Shown: positions 1-9,171, numbered from the stretch's first letter. The stretch: DNA of 64,000 bases from Streptomyces sp. SJL17-4 (GCF_036826855.1 NZ_CP104578.1:5677501-5741500), one strand, 5' to 3'. A program made the numbers and translations. Notes: a model not told the origin generated them from the letters alone.

Positions 1-1107
1 GGAGGCGGCGAGGTCGGCGAGTTCGGACTGCACGCGCGCGCGGAGGGGTTCGCCGCCGGCGACGAGGACGTCACCGGACAGCACGATGAGTTCGGGGTCG
101 AGGAGGGCGACGAGCGAGGCGAGTCCGATGGCGACGCGCTCGGCGTACCGGTCGAGCAGCTCCGCGTACCGGGGGTCCTCGCCGCACGCCTCGACGGCGT
201 GGGCGAGCAGCCCGCTCGCGACCGCGACGTACGGCTGCTCGGGGGTGTCGATCCCGAGGGCGCGGGCGATCCGGGGCACGGACTGGACGCCCGCGAGCTC
301 CTGGAAGCCGCCGGAGTTGGCCTTGGTGACCTGCCGTACGAGCGGGGTGCCGGGCACGGGCAGGAAGCCGACCTCACCCGCGCCACCGGTGAAGCCGCGG
401 TGCAGCCGCCCGCCGAGGACGAGGGCGGCGCCGAGGCCCTCCTCGTTCCACAGCAGGGCGAAGTCCGTGTGACCGCGGGCCGCGCCGACGCGCTGCTCGG
501 CGACGGCGACGAGGTTGACGTCGTTCTCGTACTCGAACGGCATCGGCAGGACGGCGGCCAGCTCCTCCAGAAGGGTGGGGGAGTGCCAGCCGGGCAGGTG
601 GGAGGCGTAGCGCAGGCGTCCGGTGGCCGGGTCGAAGGCGCCGGGGGTGCCGATGACCAGACGCCGGACGTCCTCCCGGGTGATCCCGGCCGCCTTGACG
701 GCCCCGTCGAGGGCGTCGGTGACCTGGCGGACGACGCCGGAGGCGCCGCGGCCGGGGGTGCGGAGCTCGTACTCGCCGACGATCTCGCCCGTGATGTCGG
801 CGACGGCGGCGTGGATGCGGAACGGGTTGACGTCGAGTCCGGCGGCGTACGCGGCCCGCGCGTTCACCGCGTAGAGCTGGGCGTTCGGTCCGGGCCGGCC
901 CGCGGTGGTGCCGGTGGCGACGACGAGCCCGGCCGCTTCGAGGCGGGCCAGCAGCTGGGAGGCGGTCGGCTTGGACAGGCCGGTGAGCTTGCCGATCCGG
1001 GTCCGCGAGAGGGGGCCGTGCTCCAGGAGCAGGTCCAGGGCGGCGCGGTCGTTCATGGCGCGCAGCACGCGCGGCGTACCGGGGGTTCCCGGGGTCGTAC
1101 CGGCCAT
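1..1107 (-). CDS. ROK-family transcriptional repressor (3' end cut by window edge)
   Basis: This gene reads from an ATG at 1107 to beyond the left edge, giving 369 codons; ROK regulators are usually near 400 residues, so only a short C-terminus is missing. Residues ~15-60 form a winged helix-turn-helix (…LSRTRIGKLTGLSKPTAS…), followed by a ROK fold (…AGLDVNPFRIHAAVADITGEIV…, …GGAGEVGFLPV…). ROK proteins with an HTH usually repress sugar uptake or catabolism genes in response to a sugar ligand. The ATP-site DxGxT motif is degenerate (DVNPF) and the usual cysteine-rich zinc motif after the GGAGEVG stretch is not seen, so kinase activity is unlikely. A perfect 15-bp palindrome lies 78 bp upstream, suggesting autoregulation. 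The ligand is unknown. Confidence 0.88.
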   Translation of the reverse strand, partial: MAGTTPGTPGTPRVLRAMNDRAALDLLLEHGPLSRTRIGKLTGLSKPTASQLLARLEAAGLVVATGTTAGRPGPNAQLYAVNARAAYAAGLDVNPFRIHAAVADITGEIVGEYELRTPGRGASGVVRQVTDALDGAVKAAGITREDVRRLVIGTPGAFDPATGRLRYASHLPGWHSPTLLEELAAVLPMPFEYENDVNLVAVAEQRVGAARGHTDFALLWNEEGLGAALVLGGRLHRGFTGGAGEVGFLPVPGTPLVRQVTKANSGGFQELAGVQSVPRIARALGIDTPEQPYVAVASGLLAHAVEACGEDPRYAELLDRYAERVAIGLASLVALLDPELIVLSGDVLVAGGEPLRARVQSELADLAAS

Positions 1108-1184
1108 GAGGTCGCACCTGCCCTTCGGCTACTGGTCGGGCCATTCTGCTGCCTCACGGCGGCCCGTCTCTCCCACTTCACTGT

Positions 1185-1199
1185 TAGGAAAGTTTCCTA
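1185..1199. promoter_or_regulatory. Palindromic operator, probably for the ROK repressor
   Basis: TAGGAAA-G-TTTCCTA is a perfect 15-bp inverted repeat in an AT-rich patch upstream of the ROK gene. ROK/NagC/XylR regulators commonly bind sites with TTTCC/GGAAA arms, so an autoregulatory operator is inferred. Confidence 0.6.
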
Positions 1200-1256
1200 T
1201 TCGGTGGGAGGAAAATAAGGCGGCCGTCACGGGGCCGTCAATACCCGGGCACGCGA

Positions 1257-1298
1257 GACGCCCCCGAAGGCAACCAAAGCGTTACCTGCGGGGGCGTC
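1257..1298 (-). terminator. Hairpin terminator after the MscS gene
   Basis: GACGCCCCCG (1257-1266) pairs perfectly with CGGGGGCGTC (1289-1298) around a 22-nt loop that holds a weaker inner stem. It lies just past the MscS stop on the minus strand. There is no T tract, as is common in this genome. Confidence 0.6.
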
Positions 1299-1343
1299 GT
1301 CCACGCGCGCGTTCTGCCGTGTTCCTCCGTGTCGAGAGCGTCC

Positions 1344-2522
1344 CTACTTGTTGAGGTCCGTCTTGGGCAGCGGGGTCGCCGCCGCCGACTGCGGCGAGGT
1401 CGCCGAGGCGAAGGCCGACGGGGCCGCCATGCCCGCGGTCGGATCGGCGGCCGACTCCTCGGCCTGCGCCGGAAGCCCGCCCACGATCCGGATGCCGGCC
1501 CGGTCCAGGCCCTGCTTGATCCGCCAGCGCAGCTCGCGCTCCACGCCCAGCGCCTTGCCCGGCATCGTCTTCGCCGAGACCCGGACGGTCATCGAGTCGA
1601 GCAGCACCTCGCTCAGACCGAGCACCTCCACCGGACCCCAGAGGCGCTCGTTCCACGGCTCCTCCTTGGCCATGGACTCCGCCGCCTCGACGATCACGGA
1701 CCTCACCTGTTCCAGGTCCTCCGTCGGCCGGACGGTCACGTCCACGCCCGCCGTCGCCCAGCCCTGGCTGAGGTTCCCTATCCGCTTGATCTCGCCGTTG
1801 CGCACGTACCAGATCTCGCCGTCCACGCCGCGCAGCTTGGTCACCCGCAGGCCGACCTCCACGACCTCGCCGGAGGCCACGCCCGCGTCGACCGAGTCAC
1901 CCACGCCGTACTGGTCCTCCAGGATCATGAAGACACCCGACAGGAAGTCCGTCACCAGGTTCCGCGCGCCGAAACCGATCGCCACACCGGCCACACCGGC
2001 CGAGGCGAGCAGCGGCGCCAGGTCGATCTTGAAGGCGCCCAGGATCATCAGCCCGGCCGTGCCCAGGATCAGGAACGACGCCACCGAACGCAGGACCGAG
2101 CCGATCGCCTCCGAGCGCTGCCGCCGGCGCTCGGTGTTGACGAGGAGCCCGCCGAGGGCCGTCCCCTCCACTGCCTGCGCCGAACGGTTCATCCGCTCGA
2201 TCAGCTTCGTCAGGGCCCGTCGGACGGCCATCCGCAGGAGCAGCGCGACGACCAGGATCAGCAGGATGCGCAGGCCCGTGTTCAGCCAGGTGGACCAGTT
2301 CTCCTCCACCCAGCTCGCCGCGTTCGTGGCCTTCTCCGCCGCCTCGTCGAGGGTCACCGGCATGGGTTCGGGTTCGGTGGCAGCCGCAAGGGCGGACCAA
2401 AACACGGGGGGACCTCCAGGCATCGCGTACGCAAGCATCCACAGTAACGGGGCCTCGGACATGGTCCCGTAGCCCTGTTCGAGGGAGAGACGGACCTCAC
2501 CCGGGCAAAGAGAAGGAGACAT
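1344..2522 (-). CDS. MscS-family small-conductance mechanosensitive channel
   Basis: This is an inner-membrane channel of the MscS family, which opens under membrane tension to release solutes during osmotic downshock. The longest frame has 392 codons, but the start is uncertain; an in-frame ATG at 2462 (MSEAPLLW…) or one further down is plausible because the first 20 residues look non-conserved. Hydrophobic segments fall at about residues 80-100, 150-170 and 178-200. The third is the Gly/Ala-rich pore helix (ASAGVAGVAIGFGARNL), followed by the family signature …LVTDFLSGVFMILEDQYGVGD and the β-domain. The tail after ~350 is an Ala/Ser/Pro-rich extension. It is transcribed alone, ending at the hairpin at 1257-1298. 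Confidence 0.88.
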   Translation of the reverse strand: MSPSLCPGEVRLSLEQGYGTMSEAPLLWMLAYAMPGGPPVFWSALAAATEPEPMPVTLDEAAEKATNAASWVEENWSTWLNTGLRILLILVVALLLRMAVRRALTKLIERMNRSAQAVEGTALGGLLVNTERRRQRSEAIGSVLRSVASFLILGTAGLMILGAFKIDLAPLLASAGVAGVAIGFGARNLVTDFLSGVFMILEDQYGVGDSVDAGVASGEVVEVGLRVTKLRGVDGEIWYVRNGEIKRIGNLSQGWATAGVDVTVRPTEDLEQVRSVIVEAAESMAKEEPWNERLWGPVEVLGLSEVLLDSMTVRVSAKTMPGKALGVERELRWRIKQGLDRAGIRIVGGLPAQAEESAADPTAGMAAPSAFASATSPQSAAATPLPKTDLNK

Positions 2523-2659
2523 GCCGATGTGGTCGAGAACACGCCGGGCGCGTCACCCCGATCCCGGTACGTGGTGGCGTTCCGACCAGGCATGAGGAGA
2601 GACTGAGAGCAGTTCGTCCCGGCGCGAGCCACGCGCCGCCGGCGTCATAGGAGGCATCC

Positions 2660-3223
2660 GTGCCGCATGTCCTGGTCCTCAACGCGTCGTACGAGCCGCT
2701 CGGCGTCGTACCGCTCCGCCGCGCACTCGTCCTCGTCCTGGAGAACAAGGCTCTCTGCCTCGAGGAATCCGGCGCCTTCCTGCACAGCGAGACCCAAGTC
2801 GTCCCCGCGCCCAGCGTGGTGCGACTGAAACGCTTCGTGCGGGTCCCCTACCGGGGGCCCGTTCCCTTGACCCGCAGAGCCCTCTTCGCCCGTGACGGCG
2901 GGCGCTGCATGTACTGCGGGGGCGTCGCGACCAGCGTCGACCACGTCATCCCCCGCAGCCGCGGGGGCACGCACGCCTGGGAGAACGTGGTGGCGGCCTG
3001 CCGCCGCTGCAACCACGTCAAGGCCGACCGGCACCTGCGCGAGATCGGCTGGCGGCTGCGCCACCAACCGGCCCCGCCGACCGGCCTGGCCTGGCGGATC
3101 ATCGGGACCGGACACCGGGACCCCCGCTGGCTGCCGTACCTCCAGCCGTACGGCGCCGAGGATGTGATGGCCCGGATCGACTCCGTCGCCGACGCCCCCG
3201 TGAGGGCGCTGACGACGGGTTGA
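2660..3223 (+). CDS. HNH endonuclease
   Basis: This 187-residue protein starts at GTG 2660 with a strong AGGAGG at 2649-2654, which fixes the start. The C-terminal half is a zinc-stabilised HNH nuclease: C83-x2-C86, DH at 94-95 in SVDHVIPRSRGG, N109 and C114-x2-C117-N. The N-terminus (VLNASYEPLGVVPLRRA) is the conserved lead-in of a stand-alone actinobacterial and cyanobacterial HNH group. The natural substrate is unknown. No methylase, integrase or phage gene is adjacent, so it looks like a housekeeping nuclease, possibly in repair, rather than part of a restriction system. It is divergent from the MscS gene. Confidence 0.9.
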   Translation: MPHVLVLNASYEPLGVVPLRRALVLVLENKALCLEESGAFLHSETQVVPAPSVVRLKRFVRVPYRGPVPLTRRALFARDGGRCMYCGGVATSVDHVIPRSRGGTHAWENVVAACRRCNHVKADRHLREIGWRLRHQPAPPTGLAWRIIGTGHRDPRWLPYLQPYGAEDVMARIDSVADAPVRALTTG

Positions 3224-3302
3224 GCCGGGCCTTTCGCGTACGTACGCGGAACCACGCGGGTACGTACGCGGGGGCGGGTACGGCACGGGAGCGGTGCGCC
3301 CC

Positions 3303-6300
3303 TCAGGGGGCGGGCCGCTCCTCCGGCGTGCCCTCCGGCGTGTCTGCCCGCGTACCCTCCGGCGCGTCGTCCGGCGGCGTGCCCGCGGCCCCCGTCGGCG
3401 GTTCCGTCGGCTTCCGGGCGGGCTGACCGGTCCCATCCGGCTGCTTCTGCCCGGCCACCGCGTAGGTCTCCACCGACCAGAGCGAGTACCCGTACCGCGT
3501 CGCCCGCGTGTCGCCCTGCACCCGCAGGAAGCGGGTGTCCGCCGCGTCCATCCGGACCGACTCCCGGCCGCCCCGGCCCTCCGCGACCGTCGCCGCCGTA
3601 CGCCAGACGCGCCCGTCGGCCGAGACCTGCACCCGGTAGCGGGAGGCGTAGGCGTCCTGCCAGTGCAGCACCACCTGCCCTATCCGGGCCGGCTCCGGCA
3701 GCTCCAGCTGCCACCAGGCCCCGTCCTCCGCCGGCGAGGACCAGCGGGTGGCCGGATCGCCGTCCACCGCCAGGGCGGCCGGGAAGTCCGGCGTCTCGTC
3801 GCCCGAGGAGGAGGCCCTCGCCGTCCGCGCCAGGTCCGGGCCGGCCGTACGGGGGAAGGCCCGTACCGTCAGCACCCGCTCCTCGCCCGCGAACGACACC
3901 GGCACCCGGTACGTGCCCGCGTGCGCGTCCGGCGCCACCGACACCGCGAGGGGCACGGTCGACCGGGCGCCTCGCTCGACCACCGCCTGCTCCGGCAGCG
4001 TGACCGTGATCCCCTTCGGGGCCTTCGCCGTCAGCGGCCCCCGCACCTCGCCCGCCCGCAGGCCCGACAGCTCGATGTCCACCCGTTGGGCCGGGCCGCC
4101 GATCTCCGCGTCCGTCTCCGTCCGGGCCAGGCCGAGCGCCGCGCGCGGCCCGTCCGCGAACCACGGCACCAGCGAGCGCACCGCGGGCGCCGGCCCCTCG
4201 CCGCTCCACACGACCCGCAGTGCCTCCGCCCGCAGCCCCTTGAGCTCGGCCTGCGTCCAGCCGGACGCCGACAGCGGGCCGAGCGCCCGCCAGCCCTCGC
4301 CCTCGACGTACGCCTCCACGCGCGCGTCGCCCGCGTTTTCGGCGCCCGGCTCCGCCATCACCGTCAGGGCCTCCACGGGCCGAGCCCGGTCGAGGCGCAC
4401 GGTGTACGAGTCGGTGGCGCGCTCGGTACGGGCCTTCGGTGTCCGGTCGGCGCCGGTCCAGGCCTTCGCCCGGTCCACCGCGCGCGTGAGGAACGGGTCG
4501 AGCACCCCCGCGCCGACCGACACCCGGCCGGCCGCGACATCCTTCCGCAGCGACTCCAGGCTCAACTGGGCCCGCCAGGCCGCCGCCCCGTCACCGGACT
4601 CCTGGGCGACCAGCATGTCGACCGCCGTCTCGCCCGCCAGACCGTACCGGGACAGCTGCTCCAGCCAGGGGCCGGTCTCGTCGTCGAGGGTGCCGCCGGC
4701 GGCGCCCGAGAGCCGCCCGGGGGCCTCGCGCATCACGGTGAACGCGGCCCGCAGCTCTCGCGTCGCCTCCTCCCGCGTCGCCTTCGCCCTCCCGGGGTCC
4801 GCGTCGGTGCCCGCGCTCGTACGGGAGGCCCAGAAGGCCGCCAGGAGCGGCTTCAGGTACGCCGACTCGGCCGCCGGGTCGAGCACCGAAGAGGCGCCGT
4901 TCCCCGCGAGCGCCCGCAGCGCCTCGCGGGCGTCCGGTTCCGGGCCCGCGAGGTCGTCGACGGCCGCCCGCCAGGACTCCTCCGGCCGGTAGCCGCGCGG
5001 GTTCCAGGCGTAGTCGGCGGTCGTGAAGAGCGGGACGCGGGAGGCCGCGGGCTGCTCCATCGCGAGCGCGAGGAAGGCCGCGGAACCGGCGGCCACGGCC
5101 GGCTCCCGGCCCTTGGCGGGGCCGAGGAAGAGCCGGTCCTGGGCGTAGTCGTTGACCGGGTAGTTGTCCATGGTGACCAGCGGATGGCCCAGGGCGCCCC
5201 GCGTCCGCGCCAGTTCGCCGCCGGTGATCGAGCGCGGCACGACACCGACGCCCGTCCACGCCACCCGCACATCCGACGCGAGCGCCTCGGCGAGCTTGCC
5301 GCGGTACGCGGTCGGGCCGTCCTGGTAGTACTCCGTCGGCATCACCGTCAGCGGCTCGGAGTCCGGGTGCCGTTCGGCGAGGTGGCGGGCGACGGCGTTC
5401 GCCACGCGCGCGTGGGCGGCGGCCGCGGCCTCGGGGCCCCGCCCGAAGGTGTCGGCGTCGCGGTCGCAGTGCCACTCGTCGTACGAGGCGTCCTGGAACT
5501 GGAGCTGGAAGGAACGCACCCCGAGCGCCCACATCGCGTCGATCTTCCGCGTCAGCGCCGCCATGTCACCGGGCGAGGACAGGCACATGGACTGGGCGGG
5601 CGCCACGGCCCAGCCGAGCGTCACGTGGTTGGCGCGGGCCCGCTCGGCGAGCGCGCGGAACTCGGCCTGCTGCGCCGCCGGGTAGGGCTCGCGCCACTGC
5701 ACGCCCCGGTACGGGTCGTCGCCGGGCGCGTACAGATAGCGGTTCTGCTTGGTCCGGCCCAGGAAGTCGATCTGCGCGAGCCGCTGTGCGGCCGTCCAGG
5801 GGGTCCCGTAGAAGCCCTCGGTGATCCCGCGCTCGGCCGTGCCCGGCCAGTCGCGCACGACGACCCCCGGTAGCTCCCGGCCACTGCCGAGGAGCTGACG
5901 CAGCGTCTGCACGGCGTGGAACAGTCCGTCGTCGCCCACCCCGTCCAGGACGACCGTGTCCCGGCCCCCGAGGCGGCCCGTGGCGAGCCGGTAGCCGCCA
6001 CGCGGCAGATCGAGCCGGTCGGGCACGCGCAGGGCGCTCAGCGCGTCCTCGGCGGCCTCGCCCGAGGGGCCCGCGGCCCGGAAGAGCGGTCCCCGGCCCG
6101 GGAGCCCGGTGTGGACGGTCCGCACCCCGGCGGCCCGCAGCAGCTCGCGCAGGGCGGCGAGGGCGTACGGATCGGCGTCGGCGTCCGCGAGCAGGGTCAC
6201 CTCGTCCCCGAGGGGTACGGCGGATCCGGCGGCGGTCAGCGACTGCGGACGCGGCCAGACGGCGGGCACGCGCGCGGAGCCGGCGTCGGCGGAGGCGGCG

Positions 6301-6563
6301 GAGCCCGCGGAGGGGGCCGTGGTGGAGGAAGCCGTAGGGGCGACCGGGTCGGCCGGGGCGCTCGGCGCCGTCGGAACCCTCGGCGCTGTCGGGGTGAACG
6401 GCGCTGTCGGGGTGAACGGCGCGGCCTTCGGGCGTTCGTTCGGGGCCGTCCCCGGGACCGCCTGCGCCGAGCCCGGCACCGCGCCGCCGAGGAGGCCGCC
6501 GATGACGGCGGCGGCGACCGCCGTCGCGGTGCGCCTGCTGTGCCCGAGGTGCCCGAGGTGCAC
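3303..6563 (-). CDS. Secreted GH84-type beta-N-acetylglucosaminidase with C-terminal F5/8 (CBM32-like) domain
   Basis: This 1086-residue exported hydrolase starts at GTG 6563 (AGGGAG upstream). Residues 1-35 form a signal peptide, followed by a Thr/Pro/Ala linker with short repeats. A GH20b-like N-domain (AVWPRPQSL…) is at about 95-240. The catalytic barrel (~245-540) has RGITEGFYGTPW, …TLGWAVAP…, QLQFQDASYDEWHC, …VAWTGVGV… and DNYPVND. A β-sandwich at ~830-900 (NEW3-like) precedes a galactose-binding F5/8-type C domain at ~905-1035 and a Pro-rich tail without LPxTG. Family members remove N-acetylglucosamine from glycans. The catalytic pair, usually Asp-Asp, reads Q357-D358 here, so activity should be tested. 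It is monocistronic. Confidence 0.85.
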   Translation of the reverse strand: MHLGHLGHSRRTATAVAAAVIGGLLGGAVPGSAQAVPGTAPNERPKAAPFTPTAPFTPTAPRVPTAPSAPADPVAPTASSTTAPSAGSAASADAGSARVPAVWPRPQSLTAAGSAVPLGDEVTLLADADADPYALAALRELLRAAGVRTVHTGLPGRGPLFRAAGPSGEAAEDALSALRVPDRLDLPRGGYRLATGRLGGRDTVVLDGVGDDGLFHAVQTLRQLLGSGRELPGVVVRDWPGTAERGITEGFYGTPWTAAQRLAQIDFLGRTKQNRYLYAPGDDPYRGVQWREPYPAAQQAEFRALAERARANHVTLGWAVAPAQSMCLSSPGDMAALTRKIDAMWALGVRSFQLQFQDASYDEWHCDRDADTFGRGPEAAAAAHARVANAVARHLAERHPDSEPLTVMPTEYYQDGPTAYRGKLAEALASDVRVAWTGVGVVPRSITGGELARTRGALGHPLVTMDNYPVNDYAQDRLFLGPAKGREPAVAAGSAAFLALAMEQPAASRVPLFTTADYAWNPRGYRPEESWRAAVDDLAGPEPDAREALRALAGNGASSVLDPAAESAYLKPLLAAFWASRTSAGTDADPGRAKATREEATRELRAAFTVMREAPGRLSGAAGGTLDDETGPWLEQLSRYGLAGETAVDMLVAQESGDGAAAWRAQLSLESLRKDVAAGRVSVGAGVLDPFLTRAVDRAKAWTGADRTPKARTERATDSYTVRLDRARPVEALTVMAEPGAENAGDARVEAYVEGEGWRALGPLSASGWTQAELKGLRAEALRVVWSGEGPAPAVRSLVPWFADGPRAALGLARTETDAEIGGPAQRVDIELSGLRAGEVRGPLTAKAPKGITVTLPEQAVVERGARSTVPLAVSVAPDAHAGTYRVPVSFAGEERVLTVRAFPRTAGPDLARTARASSSGDETPDFPAALAVDGDPATRWSSPAEDGAWWQLELPEPARIGQVVLHWQDAYASRYRVQVSADGRVWRTAATVAEGRGGRESVRMDAADTRFLRVQGDTRATRYGYSLWSVETYAVAGQKQPDGTGQPARKPTEPPTGAAGTPPDDAPEGTRADTPEGTPEERPAP

Positions 6564-6606
6564 GGGGATCTCCCTTCGGCCGGGGCCGCCGGCCGCTCGC
6601 CGGTTT

Positions 6607-6626
6607 GGTCACGAGTGGGTCACGAG
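6607..6626. repeat. Tandem GGTCACGAG motif upstream of the GH84 gene
   Basis: GGTCACGAG occurs at 6607-6615 and again at 6618-6626 (11-bp period), about 45 bp upstream of the hexosaminidase start. Chitinase promoters in Streptomyces often carry direct repeats with TGGTC cores, so a regulatory role is possible but unproven. The rest of 6564-6801 shows no convincing promoter or gene. Confidence 0.35.
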
Positions 6627-6801
6627 CCCACCACCCGTCGCACGGAGGTGTCAATGCGCGTGGCCGATGTGTCGGCTTTGCCCGGCGAGCCGTCGGCGAG
6701 GTGACGTCACTCCGCCACATTCCGCCGGTAAAACGAGGTGCGGTGGGTAGGGCTCAGTCGTTACCCAAGTCCCACCAGTCGAGACGAATCGGGAGACCCC
6801 C

Positions 6802-6999
6802 GTGACCACGACCGCCCCGCACCTCGGACGGATACGGATTCCGCAGCAGCCGGCCCGCGCCGACGAGCCGCTGACCAGCGAACCGCCGCTCCCCGACGCC
6901 GCGCCCCTCACCAGCGAACCGCCGCTGACCGTCGCGGCCCCCCTCACCAGCGAACCCACCGCCCCAGGAAGTGCGGGCACGGAGTCCCCCGGAGTGTGA
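6802..6999 (+). CDS. Small Pro/Thr-rich protein of unknown function (65 aa)
   Basis: A short frame opens at GTG 6802 after GGGAG and closes at a TGA (6997-6999) one base before the malQ start. The product is soluble and low in complexity, with three copies of an (A/E)PLTSEP unit spaced about 12 residues apart (EPLTSEPPLP, APLTSEPPLT, APLTSEPTAP). No domain is recognised. Position and an acceptable ribosome site argue for translation coupled to malQ. The repetitive composition means it could instead be an untranslated leader. I know of no characterised homologue. Confidence 0.35.
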   Translation: MTTTAPHLGRIRIPQQPARADEPLTSEPPLPDAAPLTSEPPLTVAAPLTSEPTAPGSAGTESPGV

Positions 7000-7000
7000 A

Positions 7001-9163
7001 GTGACCCTGGCCCGTCTCGCCGCCCGTCACGGCGTCGCCACCGCCTACAGCCCCTCCGCGGGCGTCACCGTGCCCGTGCCGGACGCCACCGTGGTGACCG
7101 TCCTCGGCGCCCTCGGTGTGGACGCGGCGACACCGGAAGCGGTCGCCGCGGCCCTCGACGCGGCCGAACGGGCCGACGGGGAGCGTCTGTTGCCCCCGAC
7201 CCTGGTCCAGTGGCGCGGCGCGGAGCCCGCCCGCCCGCCGGCGGACCTGGCGCCCGGCACCCGGCTCCGGGTCACCACCGAGGACGGCGCCGTCGTCACC
7301 GGCCAGGACTGGGAGCACCTTCCCCTCGGCGTCCACACGGTCGAGGCGCAGGCCCCCGACGGGCGCGGCGCCACCGCCACCCTGATCGTCGCCCCCGCGC
7401 GCGTGCCCGCCCCCGAGCGGCGCGCGTACGGGCTGCTCGTCCAGCTCTACTCGCTGCTCTCCACCCGCTCCTGGGGCATGGGCGACCTCGGCGACCTGCG
7501 GGAACTCGCCACCTGGGCCGGTCGCACGCACGGCGCCGGCTTCGTCCAGGTCAACCCGCTCCACGCGGGCGTGCCCGGGGCCCCGAGCGACCCCTCCCCG
7601 TACCGCCCGTCCTCACGCCGCTTCCCCGACCCGGTCCATCTGCGGATCGAGGAGATCCCCGAGTACGCCCTGATCGGCCCCGAGCGCCGCGAGGAGCTCG
7701 ACCTGATCCTCGCCGACGCCGCCGACCTGCGGGAACGGGTCCTCGGCAAGGGCGCGGTGATCGACCGGGACGCCGTGTGGGAGATCAAGCGGCGCGCCCT
7801 CGAACTCGTCGTCGGCGGTGTGGAACTCGGCCCCGGGAGACGCGCCGACTTCCATGACTTCCTCGCCGCGCGCGGCCGTGCCCTGGAGGACCACGCCACC
7901 TACCAGGCCCTCGCCGAGCGGCACGGCCACCGCTGGCGGACCTGGCCCGAGGAGCTGCGCGCCCCGCGCACGGCGGAGGCCGTCGTCCGCGACGACCCCG
8001 CCCTCGCCGCCCGCGTCGACTTCCACTGCCGGCTCGCCTGGCTGACGGACCGGCAGCTCGCCGACGCCGCCGCTGCCGCCCGCGAGGCAGGGATGGAGGT
8101 CGGGATCGTCCACGACCTGGCGGTCGGCGTCCACCCGGAGGGCTCCGACGCCTGGGCCCAGCAGGACGCCTTCGCGGCCGGCATGTCGGTCGGCGCCCCG
8201 CCCGACGCCTTCAACTCCCGCGGCCAGGACTGGGGCCTGCCGCCCTGGCGGCCCGACGCCCTGGCCGCCGCCGGCTACGCCCCGTACCGCGGGCTCCTGC
8301 GCGAACTCCTGCGCCACGCGGGCGCGCTGCGCATCGACCATGTGATGGGCCTGTTCCGCCTCTGGTGGGTGCCGGAGGGCCGCGAGCCCACCGAGGGCAC
8401 CTACGTCCGGTACGACGCCGAGGCGATGCTCGCCGTCCTGGTCCTGGAGGCCCACCGCGCCGGGGCCCTCGTCATCGGCGAGGACCTCGGCACGGTCGAG
8501 TCCGGTGTACGGGAGGAGCTGGCCGCCCGCGGGGTGTTCGGCACCTCCGTGCTCTGGTTCGAGCGGGACTGGGCGCACTCCGGTCGCCCGCTGGCCCCGG
8601 CCGAGTGGCGTGCCGCGTGCGTGGCCACCGCCACCACCCATGACCTGCCTCCGACCGCCGCCCGGCTCTCCGGCGACCACGTCACCCTGCGGCACCGCCT
8701 CGGTCTGCTCTCCGGAGACCTGGCGCGCGAGCGGGCCTCGGACGCGGCCGAGACCGCCGAGTGGCTGGGCCTGTTCCAGCGGCTCGGGCTGCTCCCGGAG
8801 GGCGCGGGGGGCGAAGAGGCCGAGATCAGGGCCGTCCACCGGTTCCTGCTCGACACCCCGGCCCGGATGGTCGGGGTCTGGCTGCCGGACGCGGTGGGGG
8901 ACCGCAGACCGCAGAACCTGCCGGGCACCTGGGACGAGTACCCCAACTGGCGGCTGCCGCTCGCGGACGCGGACGGGCAGCCGATGACCCTGGAGCGCCT
9001 CGCCGCCTCGCCGCGGGCACACGCCCTGCTGCGCGAACTCCACGCGCGTACGGCGGTCCCGGAGACAGGTACGCCCCTCTCCGAAGCCCGCGCGACCCCT
9101 TCCGACGCCCGTACGGCACCCTCCGACGCCCGTACGGCACCCCCGGGCGCGCGGTCCGATTAG
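7001..9163 (+). CDS. malQ: 4-alpha-glucanotransferase (amylomaltase)
   Basis: This GH77 enzyme transfers α-1,4-glucan chains between maltodextrins and glucose, a cytoplasmic step of maltodextrin and glycogen use. GTG 7001 is chosen over the upstream GTG 6971 because GGAG sits at 6991-6994 and family members begin near TLARLAxxHGVATxYSP. That gives 720 residues, normal for the long actinobacterial form with an extra N-terminal domain (about 1-140). Catalytic landmarks are the nucleophile in LRIDHVMGLFRLWW, the acid/base in VIGEDLGTVE and the transition-state residue in TATTHDLPP. The last ~25 residues are a repeated Ala/Thr/Ser-Asp-Ala-Arg tail encoded by a short DNA repeat. Confidence 0.95.
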   Translation: MTLARLAARHGVATAYSPSAGVTVPVPDATVVTVLGALGVDAATPEAVAAALDAAERADGERLLPPTLVQWRGAEPARPPADLAPGTRLRVTTEDGAVVTGQDWEHLPLGVHTVEAQAPDGRGATATLIVAPARVPAPERRAYGLLVQLYSLLSTRSWGMGDLGDLRELATWAGRTHGAGFVQVNPLHAGVPGAPSDPSPYRPSSRRFPDPVHLRIEEIPEYALIGPERREELDLILADAADLRERVLGKGAVIDRDAVWEIKRRALELVVGGVELGPGRRADFHDFLAARGRALEDHATYQALAERHGHRWRTWPEELRAPRTAEAVVRDDPALAARVDFHCRLAWLTDRQLADAAAAAREAGMEVGIVHDLAVGVHPEGSDAWAQQDAFAAGMSVGAPPDAFNSRGQDWGLPPWRPDALAAAGYAPYRGLLRELLRHAGALRIDHVMGLFRLWWVPEGREPTEGTYVRYDAEAMLAVLVLEAHRAGALVIGEDLGTVESGVREELAARGVFGTSVLWFERDWAHSGRPLAPAEWRAACVATATTHDLPPTAARLSGDHVTLRHRLGLLSGDLARERASDAAETAEWLGLFQRLGLLPEGAGGEEAEIRAVHRFLLDTPARMVGVWLPDAVGDRRPQNLPGTWDEYPNWRLPLADADGQPMTLERLAASPRAHALLRELHARTAVPETGTPLSEARATPSDARTAPSDARTAPPGARSD

Positions 9164-9171
9164 CTGTTCGC

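Noticed and set aside
2660..3223. HNH nuclease considered as part of a restriction or phage defence system
   Set aside because: No methyltransferase, phage or toxin gene is adjacent, and the protein belongs to a widely conserved stand-alone type.
3294..5873. A long plus-strand frame opposite the GH84 gene
   Set aside because: It is Arg/Pro-rich frame shadow, while the minus frame has a signal peptide and domain motifs.
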